Assembly: GCF_029223865.1 (NCBI RefSeq)
Contig: NZ_CP119520.1
Span: 4,526,001-4,590,000 of the forward strand
Reading direction: 5' to 3'
Origin: Telluria mixta
GTDB taxonomy: Bacteria; Pseudomonadota; Gammaproteobacteria; Burkholderiales; Burkholderiaceae_D
Length of the DNA: 64,000 bases
Shown here: positions 8,701-16,509 of the stretch, in pieces
How positions within the stretch are numbered: the first letter of the stretch is position 1
Layout: every line of letters begins with the position of its first letter
Translations under genes and position numbers: made by a program
The notes under the pieces: generated by a model
What the model was told of the DNA's origin: nothing
Databases searched by the model: none
The model's input: only the letters and a program-made list of their open reading frames with translations

Positions 8701-9774
8701 GCCGCGCGGCAGCAGTTGCAAGCCCTTATCGGTCTCGGTCGAAATGACCAGAAGACCATAGTTCGGCAGCGGCGTGCCGATCGTGATCAAACGCCCCGGC
8801 TCCAGGCGCGCGAGGCTGGCCGACACGGTCGCTTCCGTGGGGCCATAGGTGTTGAACATCTGCCGGCCCGGCTTCGAAAAGCGCTCGACCACCGTCTCCG
8901 GACACATTTCTCCGCCCAGGTTGATGATGCGCAGGCTGGGCACGTCGTCCGCGAACAGCGCGAGCAGGGTCGGCACGGCGTGCAGCACGGTGACGCCATG
9001 TTCGGATAGCAGACGCGGCAGCGCCTCCGGATCGCCGGCCGTCTCCTTCGGGCCGATCCACAGGGTGGCGCCGACGAGGTAGGAAATCCAGATTTCCTCG
9101 AACGACATGTCGAAGGCAACCGAAAAGCCCTGGTAGACGCGGTCGGTAGCCTTCACGCCCAGCACTTCGTTCTCGCTGCGCAGGAAGTGGCAGATGCTGC
9201 GTTGGTCGATGAGGATGCCTTTCGGCTTGCCCGTCGAGCCCGACGTGTAGATGACGTAGGCGGGGGCGTCGCCGTCGACCTTCCCGCGCCGGCGCAGTGC
9301 ATAGCCTTCGGGCGCGGGCGCCAGCAGGGCTTCGGCGGTGTGGATCGGTTGCGTGACGGTGCCGAGCCGGTCGCGCATGCGCTCGCTGCTCACGAGGGCG
9401 GGCGAGCCGGCGTCTTCCATGCACACGAGGAGGCGCTCGACGGGCGTGTCCTCGTCGACCGGCAGCCAGGCGGCGCCGGCCTTCGCGATCGCCGCCTGCA
9501 TGACGAGCAGGTCGATCCCGCGCGGCATCCACAGGCCGACGATGTGGCCGGGCCGGATGCCCGCGTCGATCAGGCGCGACGCAGCGAGGCTGGCAAGGGC
9601 GTCGAGCTCGCGATAGGTCAGGCGGCGGTCGCCGGCGATGAGGGCCGGCTGGTCCGGTGCGCGCGCTGCGCTTGCTTCGAGCAGGTCGGCCAGGATCTCG
9701 TCGCGCAACAGTTCGGGCTGGTGCGGGCCGTAGAGGACATCGGGGTGCCGTGTCAGAGGAGAGATATCGTTCAT
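5749..9774 (-). CDS. NRPS-like enzyme: adenylation - carrier - hexapeptide/membrane terminal domain (Pls/PosA type)
   Basis: 1341 residues. The adenylation domain spans about 1-520 with A3 YVIYTSGSTGKPKG, A4 FDMSFEEIW, A5 NTYGPTEATV, A7 YRTGDLARI, A8 VKIRGFRVELGEIEAQL and A10 SGKIDRKAL. A carrier domain follows with FFTDLGGHSFFAARL, the serine being the phosphopantetheine site. The remaining 700 residues alternate hydrophobic helices with two left-handed beta-helix (hexapeptide) modules and match what is known as the NRPS terminal domain (TIGR02353), also found in the epsilon-poly-lysine synthetase group. There is no classical condensation or thioesterase domain. It probably activates an amino acid and transfers or polymerises it at the membrane. 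The substrate is unknown. It starts the operon with the PPTase. Confidence 0.85.
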   Translation of the reverse strand: MNDISPLTRHPDVLYGPHQPELLRDEILADLLEASAARAPDQPALIAGDRRLTYRELDALASLAASRLIDAGIRPGHIVGLWMPRGIDLLVMQAAIAKAGAAWLPVDEDTPVERLLVCMEDAGSPALVSSERMRDRLGTVTQPIHTAEALLAPAPEGYALRRRGKVDGDAPAYVIYTSGSTGKPKGILIDQRSICHFLRSENEVLGVKATDRVYQGFSVAFDMSFEEIWISYLVGATLWIGPKETAGDPEALPRLLSEHGVTVLHAVPTLLALFADDVPSLRIINLGGEMCPETVVERFSKPGRQMFNTYGPTEATVSASLARLEPGRLITIGTPLPNYGLLVISTETDKGLQLLPRGDTGELCIIGPGLSAGYLGRPDLTAEKFLANPWSAGPDDPRLYRTGDLARIEPDGQVVCLGRTDDQVKIRGFRVELGEIEAQLAQQDGIGTTAVLLRKDDGIDRLVAYLVPAAGATPEQLAPATLRRALSEKLPPYMVPSRFEPLSVMPRLTSGKIDRKALKAMALSAPLPSDPAESDVAETLGEEALFAALEKLFPGQPIRRELDFFTDLGGHSFFAARLATALRADPRFAHVTVRDIYTHRQIGAIASGLDQAAGTAAVEQDWTPPSEARRWLCGVAQLATVPVLITLRMAQWLAPFFTYHFFTGDPGDSVTRAIAASIGVFLLATLLEFVFAIGGKWLVAGRLKPGVYPLWGATYFRWWLADRLVEAAPTYLLAGSSLYGWYLRLLGAKIGQDVVIGSLTIRAPDLLDIGDNVSIGNAVNFENGRVERGRLILGRIALDDDACVSSYAILEGNTKVGRRGHLEGQSALQDGASVPDGRVWSGSPARDADAFDPSTLPPRPHVSRARLAGEALFFVFGMLLVATLFFMPVFPSFVLIDWFDERGTLPILAQNSIQGQLLRYFVLALPASAVLIALTMLVSAAIRWGFLPRMTPGRSAVHSNAYCKKWLVSHIQESSLNVLHGIYATVFAPFWYRLLGAKVGRDAEISTALGVVPDMLTLGDETFIADAVMLGDEQIDGGWMTMEATVVSNRSFVGNGSYIPDGTVLPEGVLVGVHTHAPANERMTGGDTWLGSPPIHLPAREQVSGYPEHLTYRPSPARRLGRALVEAFRIVAPHAVVIAVGYTVVLDLMPIAGAGRWGEVIWDLALISLAYGIGNYLFVLAFKWLLLGRYKKRAEPMWTPFVWLSEGVTNMYEGIAVPNFMRYLRGTPWLPLAFSLLGCRIGRGVYMDTTDITEFDCVTIGDHSELNALSCPQTHLFEDRVMKIDHVDIGSKVYLGPRSAVLYSAKVGDNARIGPLTLVMKGEHIPAATAWNGLPAAPQRV

Positions 9775-9795
9775 CGACGGCTATGTTGGGGTTGG

Positions 9796-9809
9796 TTGAA
9801 TTTCATCAA
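9796..9809. promoter_or_regulatory. Imperfect FNR-type box near the NRPS-like gene
   Basis: TTGAA-TTTC-ATCAA differs by one base from the FNR/Anr consensus TTGAT-N4-ATCAA. Its centre lies only about 28 bp upstream of the NRPS-like start codon. A normal class II activation start (centre at -41.5) would fall inside the coding sequence, so it would fit repression better than activation. It could also be chance. Confidence 0.35.
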
Positions 9810-9917
9810 GACAAAAACGCAAACCTGGCAGCCACATCCGCGCAGGGTACTTCATTTTAACGGCCGGGCGGCGCAAGTGTTTCTTTACGCCCCTGACCGC
9901 CTGACATTTGGCCATTT

Positions 9918-9931
9918 TTGATCTGGATCAA
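9918..9931 (+). promoter_or_regulatory. Perfect FNR box upstream of the PAS chemoreceptor
   Basis: TTGAT-CTGG-ATCAA matches the FNR/Anr consensus at all ten defined positions. A -10-like CATAAA lies at 9953-9958. A start of transcription near 9966 would put the box centre at -41.5, the class II activator geometry, and would leave a leader of about 37 nt before the TTG start at 10003. An FNR protein is encoded at 32513-33277. Confidence 0.8.
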
Positions 9932-10002
9932 GGATTTGGCCGGGTTACATTTCATAAAATTTCCCTAAAACAATATTTCCTTATTAAAGCCAGGAGCCAC
10001 GC

Positions 10003-11553
10003 TTGCGTACCAACCTACCCGTTACGGGCATCGAATATCCGTTACAGGACGGCCAGTCCATCGTCTCGAAGACGGACACCAAGGGCCGCATTACCTATGT
10101 CAATCCCACCTTCATCGAAGTCAGCGGCTTCAGCGAAGACGAGCTGATCGGCAAGGCCCACAACATCGTCCGCCACCCGGACATGCCGCCGGCAGCGTTC
10201 GCCGACCTGTGGCAAACGCTGCAGGCGGGCGAACCGTGGACAGGACTCGTGAAAAATCGTCGAAAAAACGGCGATTTCTACTGGGTCGTGGCGAACGTCG
10301 TGCCCATCAAGGAGGAGGGGACGACGGTCGGCTACATGTCCGTGCGCACCCGTCCCGCGCGCGACCAGGTCGAACGGGCCGAAGCCCTCTATCAACGCCT
10401 GCGCGACGGCGGGGCGGATGGATTGGCGATCCGGCGCGGCGCCGTCGTCCGCACCGCGTGGTGGGCGCGCCTGCTCGACTTGCGTACCCTGCCGCTGGGC
10501 CGGCGTCTCGGCGTCATGATGAGCGCGCAGGCCTTGCTGATGCTCGTGCTGGCGTGCGTCACCCAGGCCTGGGGCTGGCGCCTGCTCGCCCTGGCCGGCG
10601 CGGCGCTGACCTTGCTGGCCTGGGCCGAGCTGCACCGGTCCATCGTGGCGCCGATGCACCGGGCGCTGGACGGCGTGTATGCGCTGGCCGGAGGCGATCT
10701 GTCGCGTCCGCCCGCACGGGGACGCGACGACGAAATGGGCCGCCTGCTGCTCGCGCTGCGCCAGTTGAACATCAACCTGACGGCGATCGTGGGCGACGTG
10801 CGCACGAGCGTCGGGGCGATCCACGCGGCCACGCGCGACATCGCCACGGGCAACCACGACCTGGCGCGCCGCACGGAAGCGCAGGCGGCCAGTCTGGAGC
10901 AGACGGCCGCGAGCCTTGCCCACATCGCGGCGAAGGCGGGGCAGAACACGGACAGCGCCGAGCGCGCCGACGGCCTCGTGGGCGAGGCGTCGCGGGTGGC
11001 GGGGCGGGGCGGCGCGGCCGTGCTGGAAGTCGGCACGACGATGGGCCAGATCAGCGGGTCGGCCACGCGCATCGTCGACATCATCGGCCTGATCGACGGC
11101 ATCGCGTTCCAGACGAACATCCTCGCGCTGAACGCGGCGGTGGAGGCGGCGCGCGCGGGCGAGCAGGGCCGCGGCTTCGCCGTCGTGGCGGGGGAGGTCC
11201 GCAGCCTGGCCCAGCGCTCGGCCGGGGCGGCGAAAGAGATCAAGGCGCTGATCGAGGATTCCGTGCACCAGGTCGGGCAAGGCAACGAACTGGTCGACGC
11301 GGCCGGCCAGACGATGCGCCAGGTCGTGAGCTCGGTGCAGGACGCGGCCGCCATCATGGGCGACATCACCACGGCGTCGCGCGCGCAGAACGAGGGCATC
11401 GCGGAAGTGAACGCGGCGATGGTCGAACTCGACGGCATCACGCGCGAGAACGCGGCCCTCGTGGAGGAATCGGCCATGGCGTCCGCCAGCGTGGCGGAGC
11501 AGGCGGGGCATCTGGGCCAGGTGTTGTCGGTTTTTAAAATCGGCCGTCGATAA
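10003..11553 (+). CDS. Aer-like methyl-accepting chemotaxis protein with N-terminal PAS domain
   Basis: 516 residues. The TTG start is chosen because AGGAG sits six bases upstream and the protein then begins just ahead of the PAS domain. The PAS domain covers about 20-120 ([47 protein letters not shown]) and resembles the FAD-binding PAS of Aer. Two adjacent hydrophobic helices follow at about 165-205, then a HAMP-like linker. The C-terminal signalling domain carries the hairpin tip [20 protein letters not shown] and [17 protein letters not shown]. No periplasmic domain is visible, so it should sense redox or energy state from inside the cell. The perfect FNR box ahead of it suggests induction when oxygen falls. 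Confidence 0.9.
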   Translation: MRTNLPVTGIEYPLQDGQSIVSKTDTKGRITYVNPTFIEVSGFSEDELIGKAHNIVRHPDMPPAAFADLWQTLQAGEPWTGLVKNRRKNGDFYWVVANVVPIKEEGTTVGYMSVRTRPARDQVERAEALYQRLRDGGADGLAIRRGAVVRTAWWARLLDLRTLPLGRRLGVMMSAQALLMLVLACVTQAWGWRLLALAGAALTLLAWAELHRSIVAPMHRALDGVYALAGGDLSRPPARGRDDEMGRLLLALRQLNINLTAIVGDVRTSVGAIHAATRDIATGNHDLARRTEAQAASLEQTAASLAHIAAKAGQNTDSAERADGLVGEASRVAGRGGAAVLEVGTTMGQISGSATRIVDIIGLIDGIAFQTNILALNAAVEAARAGEQGRGFAVVAGEVRSLAQRSAGAAKEIKALIEDSVHQVGQGNELVDAAGQTMRQVVSSVQDAAAIMGDITTASRAQNEGIAEVNAAMVELDGITRENAALVEESAMASASVAEQAGHLGQVLSVFKIGRR

Positions 11554-11573
11554 CACAGCGGCCTCGGCGATTT

Positions 11574-11587
11574 TTGATGCAAGTCAA
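11574..11587 (+). promoter_or_regulatory. FNR-type box upstream of hemN
   Basis: TTGAT-GCAA-GTCAA has one mismatch to TTGAT-N4-ATCAA. Class II spacing predicts a transcript start near 11622, with a weak -10-like TCAATA/CAATAG at 11606-11612. The hemN start codon is at 11656. hemN genes are classic FNR/Anr targets. Confidence 0.65.
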
Positions 11588-11655
11588 GGATTTTGCGGAC
11601 CTGCCTCAATAGACTCGCCCTGTACGTTCACGCCGCAGGCCCAGGAGTTTTCCAG

Positions 11656-13065
11656 ATGTTAGACGTAGTTCCCGCATTCCAGCCCGTCGTCGAGTTCGAC
11701 GCGGACCTGATCGCCCGGCTGAGCCGCAACGGCCCCCGCTACACGTCGTACCCGACGGCGGACCGCTTCACGGAATCGTTCGGCTACCGCGATTTTCTCC
11801 ACGCCGTGGCCGACCTGCGCACGCGCGGCGGCGGCAAACCGCTGTCGCTGTACCTGCACATCCCGTTCTGCGACACGGTCTGCTACTACTGCGCCTGTAA
11901 CAAGATCGTCACGAAGAACCGCGAGAAGGCGGCGACATACCTGGGTTACCTGAAACGCGAAGCCGAGATGCAGGGCCGCCTGTTCGCCGGCATCAACGAG
12001 GTCGAGCAGCTGCACTTTGGCGGCGGCACGCCGACTTACCTCTCCGACGCGCAGATGGAAGACCTGATGGCCCACCTGCGCAGGAGTTTTCGCTTCGCGC
12101 CGGATGCCGTCGGCGAATACTCCATCGAGATCGACCCGCGCACCGTGTCGCAGGAGCGCGTGCACAGCCTGCGGCGCCAGGGTTTCAACCGCATCAGCCT
12201 CGGCGTGCAGGACTTCGATCCCGACGTGCAGCGCGCCGTCAACCGCATCCAGCCCGAGGCCGAGACGCGTGCCATCATCGCGGCCGCGCGCGCCGCGGAG
12301 TTCCGCTCCGTCAGCATCGACCTGATCTACGGCCTGCCGAAGCAGACGCCGGACACGATGCGTGCCACCCTCGACAAGGTCATCGCCGCGTCGCCGGACC
12401 GCATCGCCGTGTACCACTACGCGCACCTGCCGCATCTGTTCAAGCCGCAGCGCCGCATCGACGAAGCGGACATGCCCGACAGCGACACGAAGCTGCGCAT
12501 GCTCCAGCTGTGCATCGAACGCCTGACGGCCGCGGGCTATGTCTACATCGGCATGGACCATTTCGCCCGTCCGGACGACGACCTCGCCGTCGCGCAACGG
12601 CAGGGCCGCCTGCACCGCAACTTCCAGGGCTATTCCACGCATGCCGATACGGACCTCGTCGCCTGCGGCGTGTCGGCCATCGGCGCCGTCGGCGCCACGT
12701 ACAGCCAGAACGTCAAGACGCTGGACGCCTATTACGATGCGCTCGACCGCAACGAGCTGCCGGTGGCGCGCGGCGTGCGGCTGTCGATGGACGATGCGCT
12801 GCGCCGCAGCGTGATCCAGAAGCTGATGTGCCAGTTCGAACTGTCCATCGCCGCCATCGAACTCGCGTTCCCGATCGCGTTCGACACTTATTTCGCCCGC
12901 GAGATGGCGCAGTTGGCCGAACTGGAACGAGATGGACTCGTCGAACTCGCGCCGGACTGGATCAGCGTCACCCTGAAGGGCCGCCTGCTGATCCGCAACG
13001 TGTGCATGGTGTTCGACCGCTACCTGGCCACGCGCGGGCCGGCTACGCACTCCAGGACGGTGTGA
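11656..13065 (+). CDS. hemN: Oxygen-independent coproporphyrinogen III oxidase (dehydrogenase)
   Basis: 469 residues, the usual length. This radical-SAM enzyme decarboxylates coproporphyrinogen III to protoporphyrinogen IX without oxygen, in heme synthesis. The cluster motif CDTVCYYC (C-x3-C-x2-C) is near residue 74, and LHFGGGTPTYL follows. The start is the ATG of MLDVVPAF with AGGAG eight bases upstream; an in-frame upstream extension to 11593 has no ribosome site and overlaps the promoter region. An FNR-type box lies upstream. It reads into the cytochrome oxidase maturation genes 4 bp later, which links low-oxygen heme supply to cbb3 assembly. Confidence 0.95.
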   Translation: MLDVVPAFQPVVEFDADLIARLSRNGPRYTSYPTADRFTESFGYRDFLHAVADLRTRGGGKPLSLYLHIPFCDTVCYYCACNKIVTKNREKAATYLGYLKREAEMQGRLFAGINEVEQLHFGGGTPTYLSDAQMEDLMAHLRRSFRFAPDAVGEYSIEIDPRTVSQERVHSLRRQGFNRISLGVQDFDPDVQRAVNRIQPEAETRAIIAAARAAEFRSVSIDLIYGLPKQTPDTMRATLDKVIAASPDRIAVYHYAHLPHLFKPQRRIDEADMPDSDTKLRMLQLCIERLTAAGYVYIGMDHFARPDDDLAVAQRQGRLHRNFQGYSTHADTDLVACGVSAIGAVGATYSQNVKTLDAYYDALDRNELPVARGVRLSMDDALRRSVIQKLMCQFELSIAAIELAFPIAFDTYFAREMAQLAELERDGLVELAPDWISVTLKGRLLIRNVCMVFDRYLATRGPATHSRTV

Positions 13066-13069
13066 CCTC

Positions 13070-13816
13070 ATGAACGTCGCGCTCCTTCCCGTGTTTGTCG
13101 TGGGCCTGCTGGGCAGCGTCCACTGCGCCGGCATGTGCGGCGGGATCGTGGGCGCGCTGTCGGTGGCGCCTTCCGTCGGACGAGTCGTGCCCGTGCGCGT
13201 CGTCGCCAGGCGGGCGCCGGTCATGAATGTCTTCGCCTACAACACGGGGCGCATCGGCAGCTACATGGTGGCCGGTGCATTGGCTGGCGGCCTCGCCCAA
13301 GGCGCGCAGGCGGTGGCAAGACTGCCGGCGCTGCAGGCGGGCGCGTACTGGCTCGCGAACCTGATGCTGGCCGCGCTGGGCCTGTACCTGATGGATGCGT
13401 GGCGCGGCCTCGCGCGGCTGGAGCAGGGCGGCCGCTTCGTGTGGCGCGGCGTGCAGCCGCTGTTGAGAAAAGTCGGCCCGCTGGACCGGCCCGCGCGCAT
13501 GTTCGTCGCCGGCGGCCTGTGGGGCTGGCTGCCGTGCGGGATGGTCTACAGCGTCCTCGTCACGGCGATGCTGAGCGGTTCCGCGCTCCACGGCGCACTC
13601 GTGATGCTGGCCTTCGGCCTCGGCACCCTGCCGATGCTGCTGGGCCTGGGCCTGCTGGGCGCGCGCCTGCGCGGCTGGCTCGCGAGCCAGCGCGTGCGGC
13701 TCGCGTGCGGCATCCTCGTGCTGGGCTTCGGCCTGCTGGGACTCGCGCGCGCGGCGGGCGGCCTGCCGCACGGCTGGGTGCAGGAGATCTGCATCGCGCC
13801 CGGAGCCGGCGCATGA
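13070..13816 (+). CDS. DsbD_2/SafE-like membrane protein of the cbb3 maturation cluster
   Basis: 248 residues, with six or so hydrophobic helices. Two cysteine motifs sit in membrane segments: SVHCAGMCGGIVGALS in the first helix and LWGWLPCGMVYSVL near residue 150. This is the pattern of the DsbD_2 / sulfite exporter TauE-SafE group often found beside ccoI. The family name does not prove sulfite export. Intramembrane cysteines together with the copper ATPase next door make thiol or copper handling for cbb3 assembly a better guess. It starts 4 bp after hemN and overlaps ccoI by 4 bp (ATGA). Confidence 0.8.
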   Translation: MNVALLPVFVVGLLGSVHCAGMCGGIVGALSVAPSVGRVVPVRVVARRAPVMNVFAYNTGRIGSYMVAGALAGGLAQGAQAVARLPALQAGAYWLANLMLAALGLYLMDAWRGLARLEQGGRFVWRGVQPLLRKVGPLDRPARMFVAGGLWGWLPCGMVYSVLVTAMLSGSALHGALVMLAFGLGTLPMLLGLGLLGARLRGWLASQRVRLACGILVLGFGLLGLARAAGGLPHGWVQEICIAPGAGA

Positions 13817-16209
13817 GCGCGGCCGTCCTCGACGCCGCCGCATGCTGGCATTGCGGCCAGCCGGCACCGGCCGCGAGTCCGTGGTCGGCCGTCGTCGACG
13901 GCGAAAGCCGCACCATGTGCTGCCCCGGCTGCGCCGCAGCCGCGCAGGCCATCGCGGATGCGGGCCTCGCCGACTATTACGACAACCGCACCGAATTCGC
14001 CGTGCGCATCGGCGATGAGGCCGACCTGGCGGCCTTGCGCGCGTACGACGACGCGCCCGATGCGGGCGATGTCGTCTTCACCATCGAAGGCATCCGTTGC
14101 GCCGCGTGCGTGTGGCTGATCGAGCGCCGGGTGAATGCGCTGCCGGGCGTGACGGAGGCGCTGCTGAACGTGGCGACGGAGCGGCTGCGCGTGCACTGGG
14201 ACCCGTCCGTGTGCCGCGCCAGCGACATCCTCGCCACCTTGCGCGCGATCGGCTACACCGCGTATCCGCTGGACGCCGAGCGCCAGGCCGCACACCTCGA
14301 ACGGGAGCGCAAGACGCTGTTCCGCCGGCTGTTCGTGGCGGGCCTGGCGATGATGCAGGTGATGATGTACGCGGTTCCTGTCTACCTCGCCACGGACGGC
14401 ACGATGGATGCCGACATGCGCGCGCTGATGCAGTGGGCCGCGCTGCTGCTGACCGTGCCTGCCGTCGCGTACTCGGCGTGGCCGTTCCTCCAGGGCGCGT
14501 GGATGGACCTGCGGCGCGGCGTGGCCGGCATGGACGTGCCGGTGGCGCTGGGCATTCTCGCGGCATCCGGCGCGAGCGTCGTCGCGGTCGTGCGCGGTCA
14601 TGGCGACGTGTATTTCGATTCGATCACGATGTTCGTGTTCCTGCTGCTGGGCAGCCGCTACCTGGAGCTGGACGCGCGCCGGCGCGCCGCGCGCGCGCTC
14701 GAAGGCCTGCAGCGCGCGGCACCCGCGACGGCGCAGCGCTTCGTCATCTATCCGGCGTCGCGCGCGACGGACACCGTTGCCGCCGGCGCGCTCGTTCCGG
14801 GCGACGTCGTGCTCGTGCCGCCGGGCCAGGCCGTGCCCGCCGACGGCGTCATCCTCGAAGGCGACACGGAAGTCGACCTCGCGCTGCTGACGGGCGAGAG
14901 CCGCACGCGCGCGCTGGGGCCGGGCGCGCAACTGCCCGGTGGCGCCGTCAACGTCGCGCAGGCGATCGTCGTGCGCGTGACGAGCAGTGCGCGCGACAGC
15001 ACGCTGGCGCTGCTGGTGCGCCTCGTCGAACGCGCCGGCCAGGACAAGCCCGCGCTGGCGCTGTGGGCCGACCGCGTGGGCGCGTGGTTCGTGCTCGCGC
15101 TGCTGGTGCTGACCGTCGTCGTGTGCGCGGGCTGGTATCTCGTCGATCCGGCACGTGCGTGGCCGGCCGCGATCGCGGTGCTCGTCGTGTCGTGCCCGTG
15201 CGCGCTGTCGCTGGCGACGCCGACGGCGCTGGCCGCCGCCACGGACCGCCTGCTGCGGCGCGGGGCGCTGGCCGTCAAGCCGCACGTGCTGGAAACGCTG
15301 GGCCGCGCCACGCACGTCGTGTTCGACAAGACCGGCACGCTGACGTATGGCCACCCCGTGCTGCGCCAGACCGTGACGTTCGGCGGCGCGAGCCGGCGCA
15401 TGGCGCTGCAGCTTGCCGCGGCGCTGGAAGCGGGCAGCGCGCACCCGCTGGCGCAGGCGATCCGCGACGCGGCCGGGCCGGCGGCGCTGGCGGCCGGCAT
15501 GGTGAACCAGGTCGTGGGCAAAGGTATCGAGGGCGAGATCGGCGGCCGCCGTTACCGTCTCGGCAACGCCGCGTTCGTGGCGGGCATCGCGTGCGGTGAG
15601 GCGCCGGGCGGCCAGGCCAGTGGCGTCACGGCCGTGTGGCTCGGCACGACGTCCGGCTGGGTCGCGCGCTTCGACCTCGTCGATGACATCCGGCCGGAGG
15701 CGCGCGACGTCGTGGCCGGCTTGCGTGCGGCCGGCAAGACGGTCGTGCTGCTGTCCGGCGACGACGAGGAGGCCGCACAGGACGTCGCCATGCAGCTCGG
15801 CATCGCGCATGCGCTGGGCCACCAGCTGCCCGAAGACAAGCTCTCCGTCGTGCGCGGCCTGCAGCGCGAAGGCGCCGTCGTGGCGATGGTCGGCGACGGC
15901 ATCAACGACGCGGCCGTGCTGTCGGGTGCCGACGTGAGCTTCGCGATGGGGCAGGGCGCGCAACTGGCGCAACTGCATGCCGACTGCGTGCTGCTGGGTG
16001 AAGGCCTGCGCCCGCTGGCGGCCGCGCTGGACACGGCGGCCGCCACCCTGCGCGTGATCCGCCAGAACCTGGGCTGGGCGATGCTGTACAACGTGGCGGC
16101 GATTCCGGCGGCCGCGAGCGGCCTGCTGAATCCGTGGCTGTCGGGCGTGGGCATGGCCGCGAGTTCGGCGCTCGTCGTGCTCAATGCGGCGCGCCTGAGG
16201 AGGGAATGA
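13813..16209 (+). CDS. ccoI: Copper-translocating P1B-type ATPase for cbb3 oxidase assembly
   Basis: 798 residues. The N-terminus has a Cys-rich metal site (CWHCG, then CCPGCAAAAQ), followed by an HMA domain with GIRCAACVWLIERR. The ATPase core carries the TGES loop (LTGESRT), the CPC metal channel (SCPCALSLATPTAL), DKTGTLT with the phosphorylated Asp, and GDGINDAAVL. Eight membrane helices are expected. CcoI/FixI proteins export Cu(I) to the periplasm for the CuB site of CcoN. The ATG overlaps the previous stop (ATGA), so the upstream extension of this frame is a shadow of the preceding gene. ccoS follows directly. Confidence 0.95.
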   Translation: MSAAVLDAAACWHCGQPAPAASPWSAVVDGESRTMCCPGCAAAAQAIADAGLADYYDNRTEFAVRIGDEADLAALRAYDDAPDAGDVVFTIEGIRCAACVWLIERRVNALPGVTEALLNVATERLRVHWDPSVCRASDILATLRAIGYTAYPLDAERQAAHLERERKTLFRRLFVAGLAMMQVMMYAVPVYLATDGTMDADMRALMQWAALLLTVPAVAYSAWPFLQGAWMDLRRGVAGMDVPVALGILAASGASVVAVVRGHGDVYFDSITMFVFLLLGSRYLELDARRRAARALEGLQRAAPATAQRFVIYPASRATDTVAAGALVPGDVVLVPPGQAVPADGVILEGDTEVDLALLTGESRTRALGPGAQLPGGAVNVAQAIVVRVTSSARDSTLALLVRLVERAGQDKPALALWADRVGAWFVLALLVLTVVVCAGWYLVDPARAWPAAIAVLVVSCPCALSLATPTALAAATDRLLRRGALAVKPHVLETLGRATHVVFDKTGTLTYGHPVLRQTVTFGGASRRMALQLAAALEAGSAHPLAQAIRDAAGPAALAAGMVNQVVGKGIEGEIGGRRYRLGNAAFVAGIACGEAPGGQASGVTAVWLGTTSGWVARFDLVDDIRPEARDVVAGLRAAGKTVVLLSGDDEEAAQDVAMQLGIAHALGHQLPEDKLSVVRGLQREGAVVAMVGDGINDAAVLSGADVSFAMGQGAQLAQLHADCVLLGEGLRPLAAALDTAAATLRVIRQNLGWAMLYNVAAIPAAASGLLNPWLSGVGMAASSALVVLNAARLRRE

Positions 16210-16211
16210 CG

Positions 16212-16352
16212 ATGGAAGCCTTGTATTTGCTGGTGCCGCTCAGCGTGATGCTCGTCGCGTTCGCGGTGTGGATCTTCTTCGGGGCGGCGGACAGCGGGCA
16301 GTTCGACGATCTCGAAGGGCCCGCGCTCCGCATCCTCAGCGACGACGATTGA
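16212..16352 (+). CDS. ccoS: cbb3 oxidase maturation protein CcoS
   Basis: 46 residues. One membrane helix (ALYLLVPLSVMLVAFAVWIFF) is followed by the family signature SGQFDDLEGPA and an acidic tail. CcoS is needed for cofactor insertion into cbb3 oxidase. Two ATGs are possible. The one at 16206 overlaps the ccoI stop but would lie one base from AGGAGGG at 16198-16204, whereas the ATG at 16212 has a seven-base spacer, so the latter is preferred. Confidence 0.92.
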   Translation: MEALYLLVPLSVMLVAFAVWIFFGAADSGQFDDLEGPALRILSDDD

Positions 16353-16361
16353 CCAGCCACA

Positions 16362-16487
16362 CGTCGTTCCCGCGAAAGCGGGAACCCATGCCGAGTGTCA
16401 GAATTCGATATGTCTGATATGACGTGGCGTACCTCGGGGCCCGGCTTCGGAGTCTCAGTATGGATCCCCGCTTGCGCGGGGATGACG
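16362..16487. repeat. Pair of inverted 27-bp REP-like palindromic elements
   Basis: Unit 1 (16362-16388) contains GTTCCCGC-GAAA-GCGGGAAC. Unit 2 (16461-16487) contains ATCCCCGC-TTGC-GCGGGGAT. The reverse complement of unit 2 aligns with unit 1 along all 27 bases with only a few changes (both begin CGTC and end CCA), so they are two copies of one dispersed element in opposite orientation, 72 bp apart. Each forms an 8-bp perfect hairpin. They fill the gap between the convergent ccoS and DksA-like genes, where they could end or stabilise transcripts. Confidence 0.8.
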
Positions 16488-16509
16488 GTGGTCCGGGCGC
16501 GCGACGGTG

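Noticed and set aside
13546..15978. An 810-codon open frame on the minus strand
   Set aside because: It is antisense to the DsbD_2-like gene and ccoI, both supported by clear motifs. The His/Arg/Gln-rich translation has no family pattern.
16362..16487. The paired repeats as a mini CRISPR array
   Set aside because: Only two copies, in opposite orientation, each a self-contained palindrome. There is no cas gene in the window.
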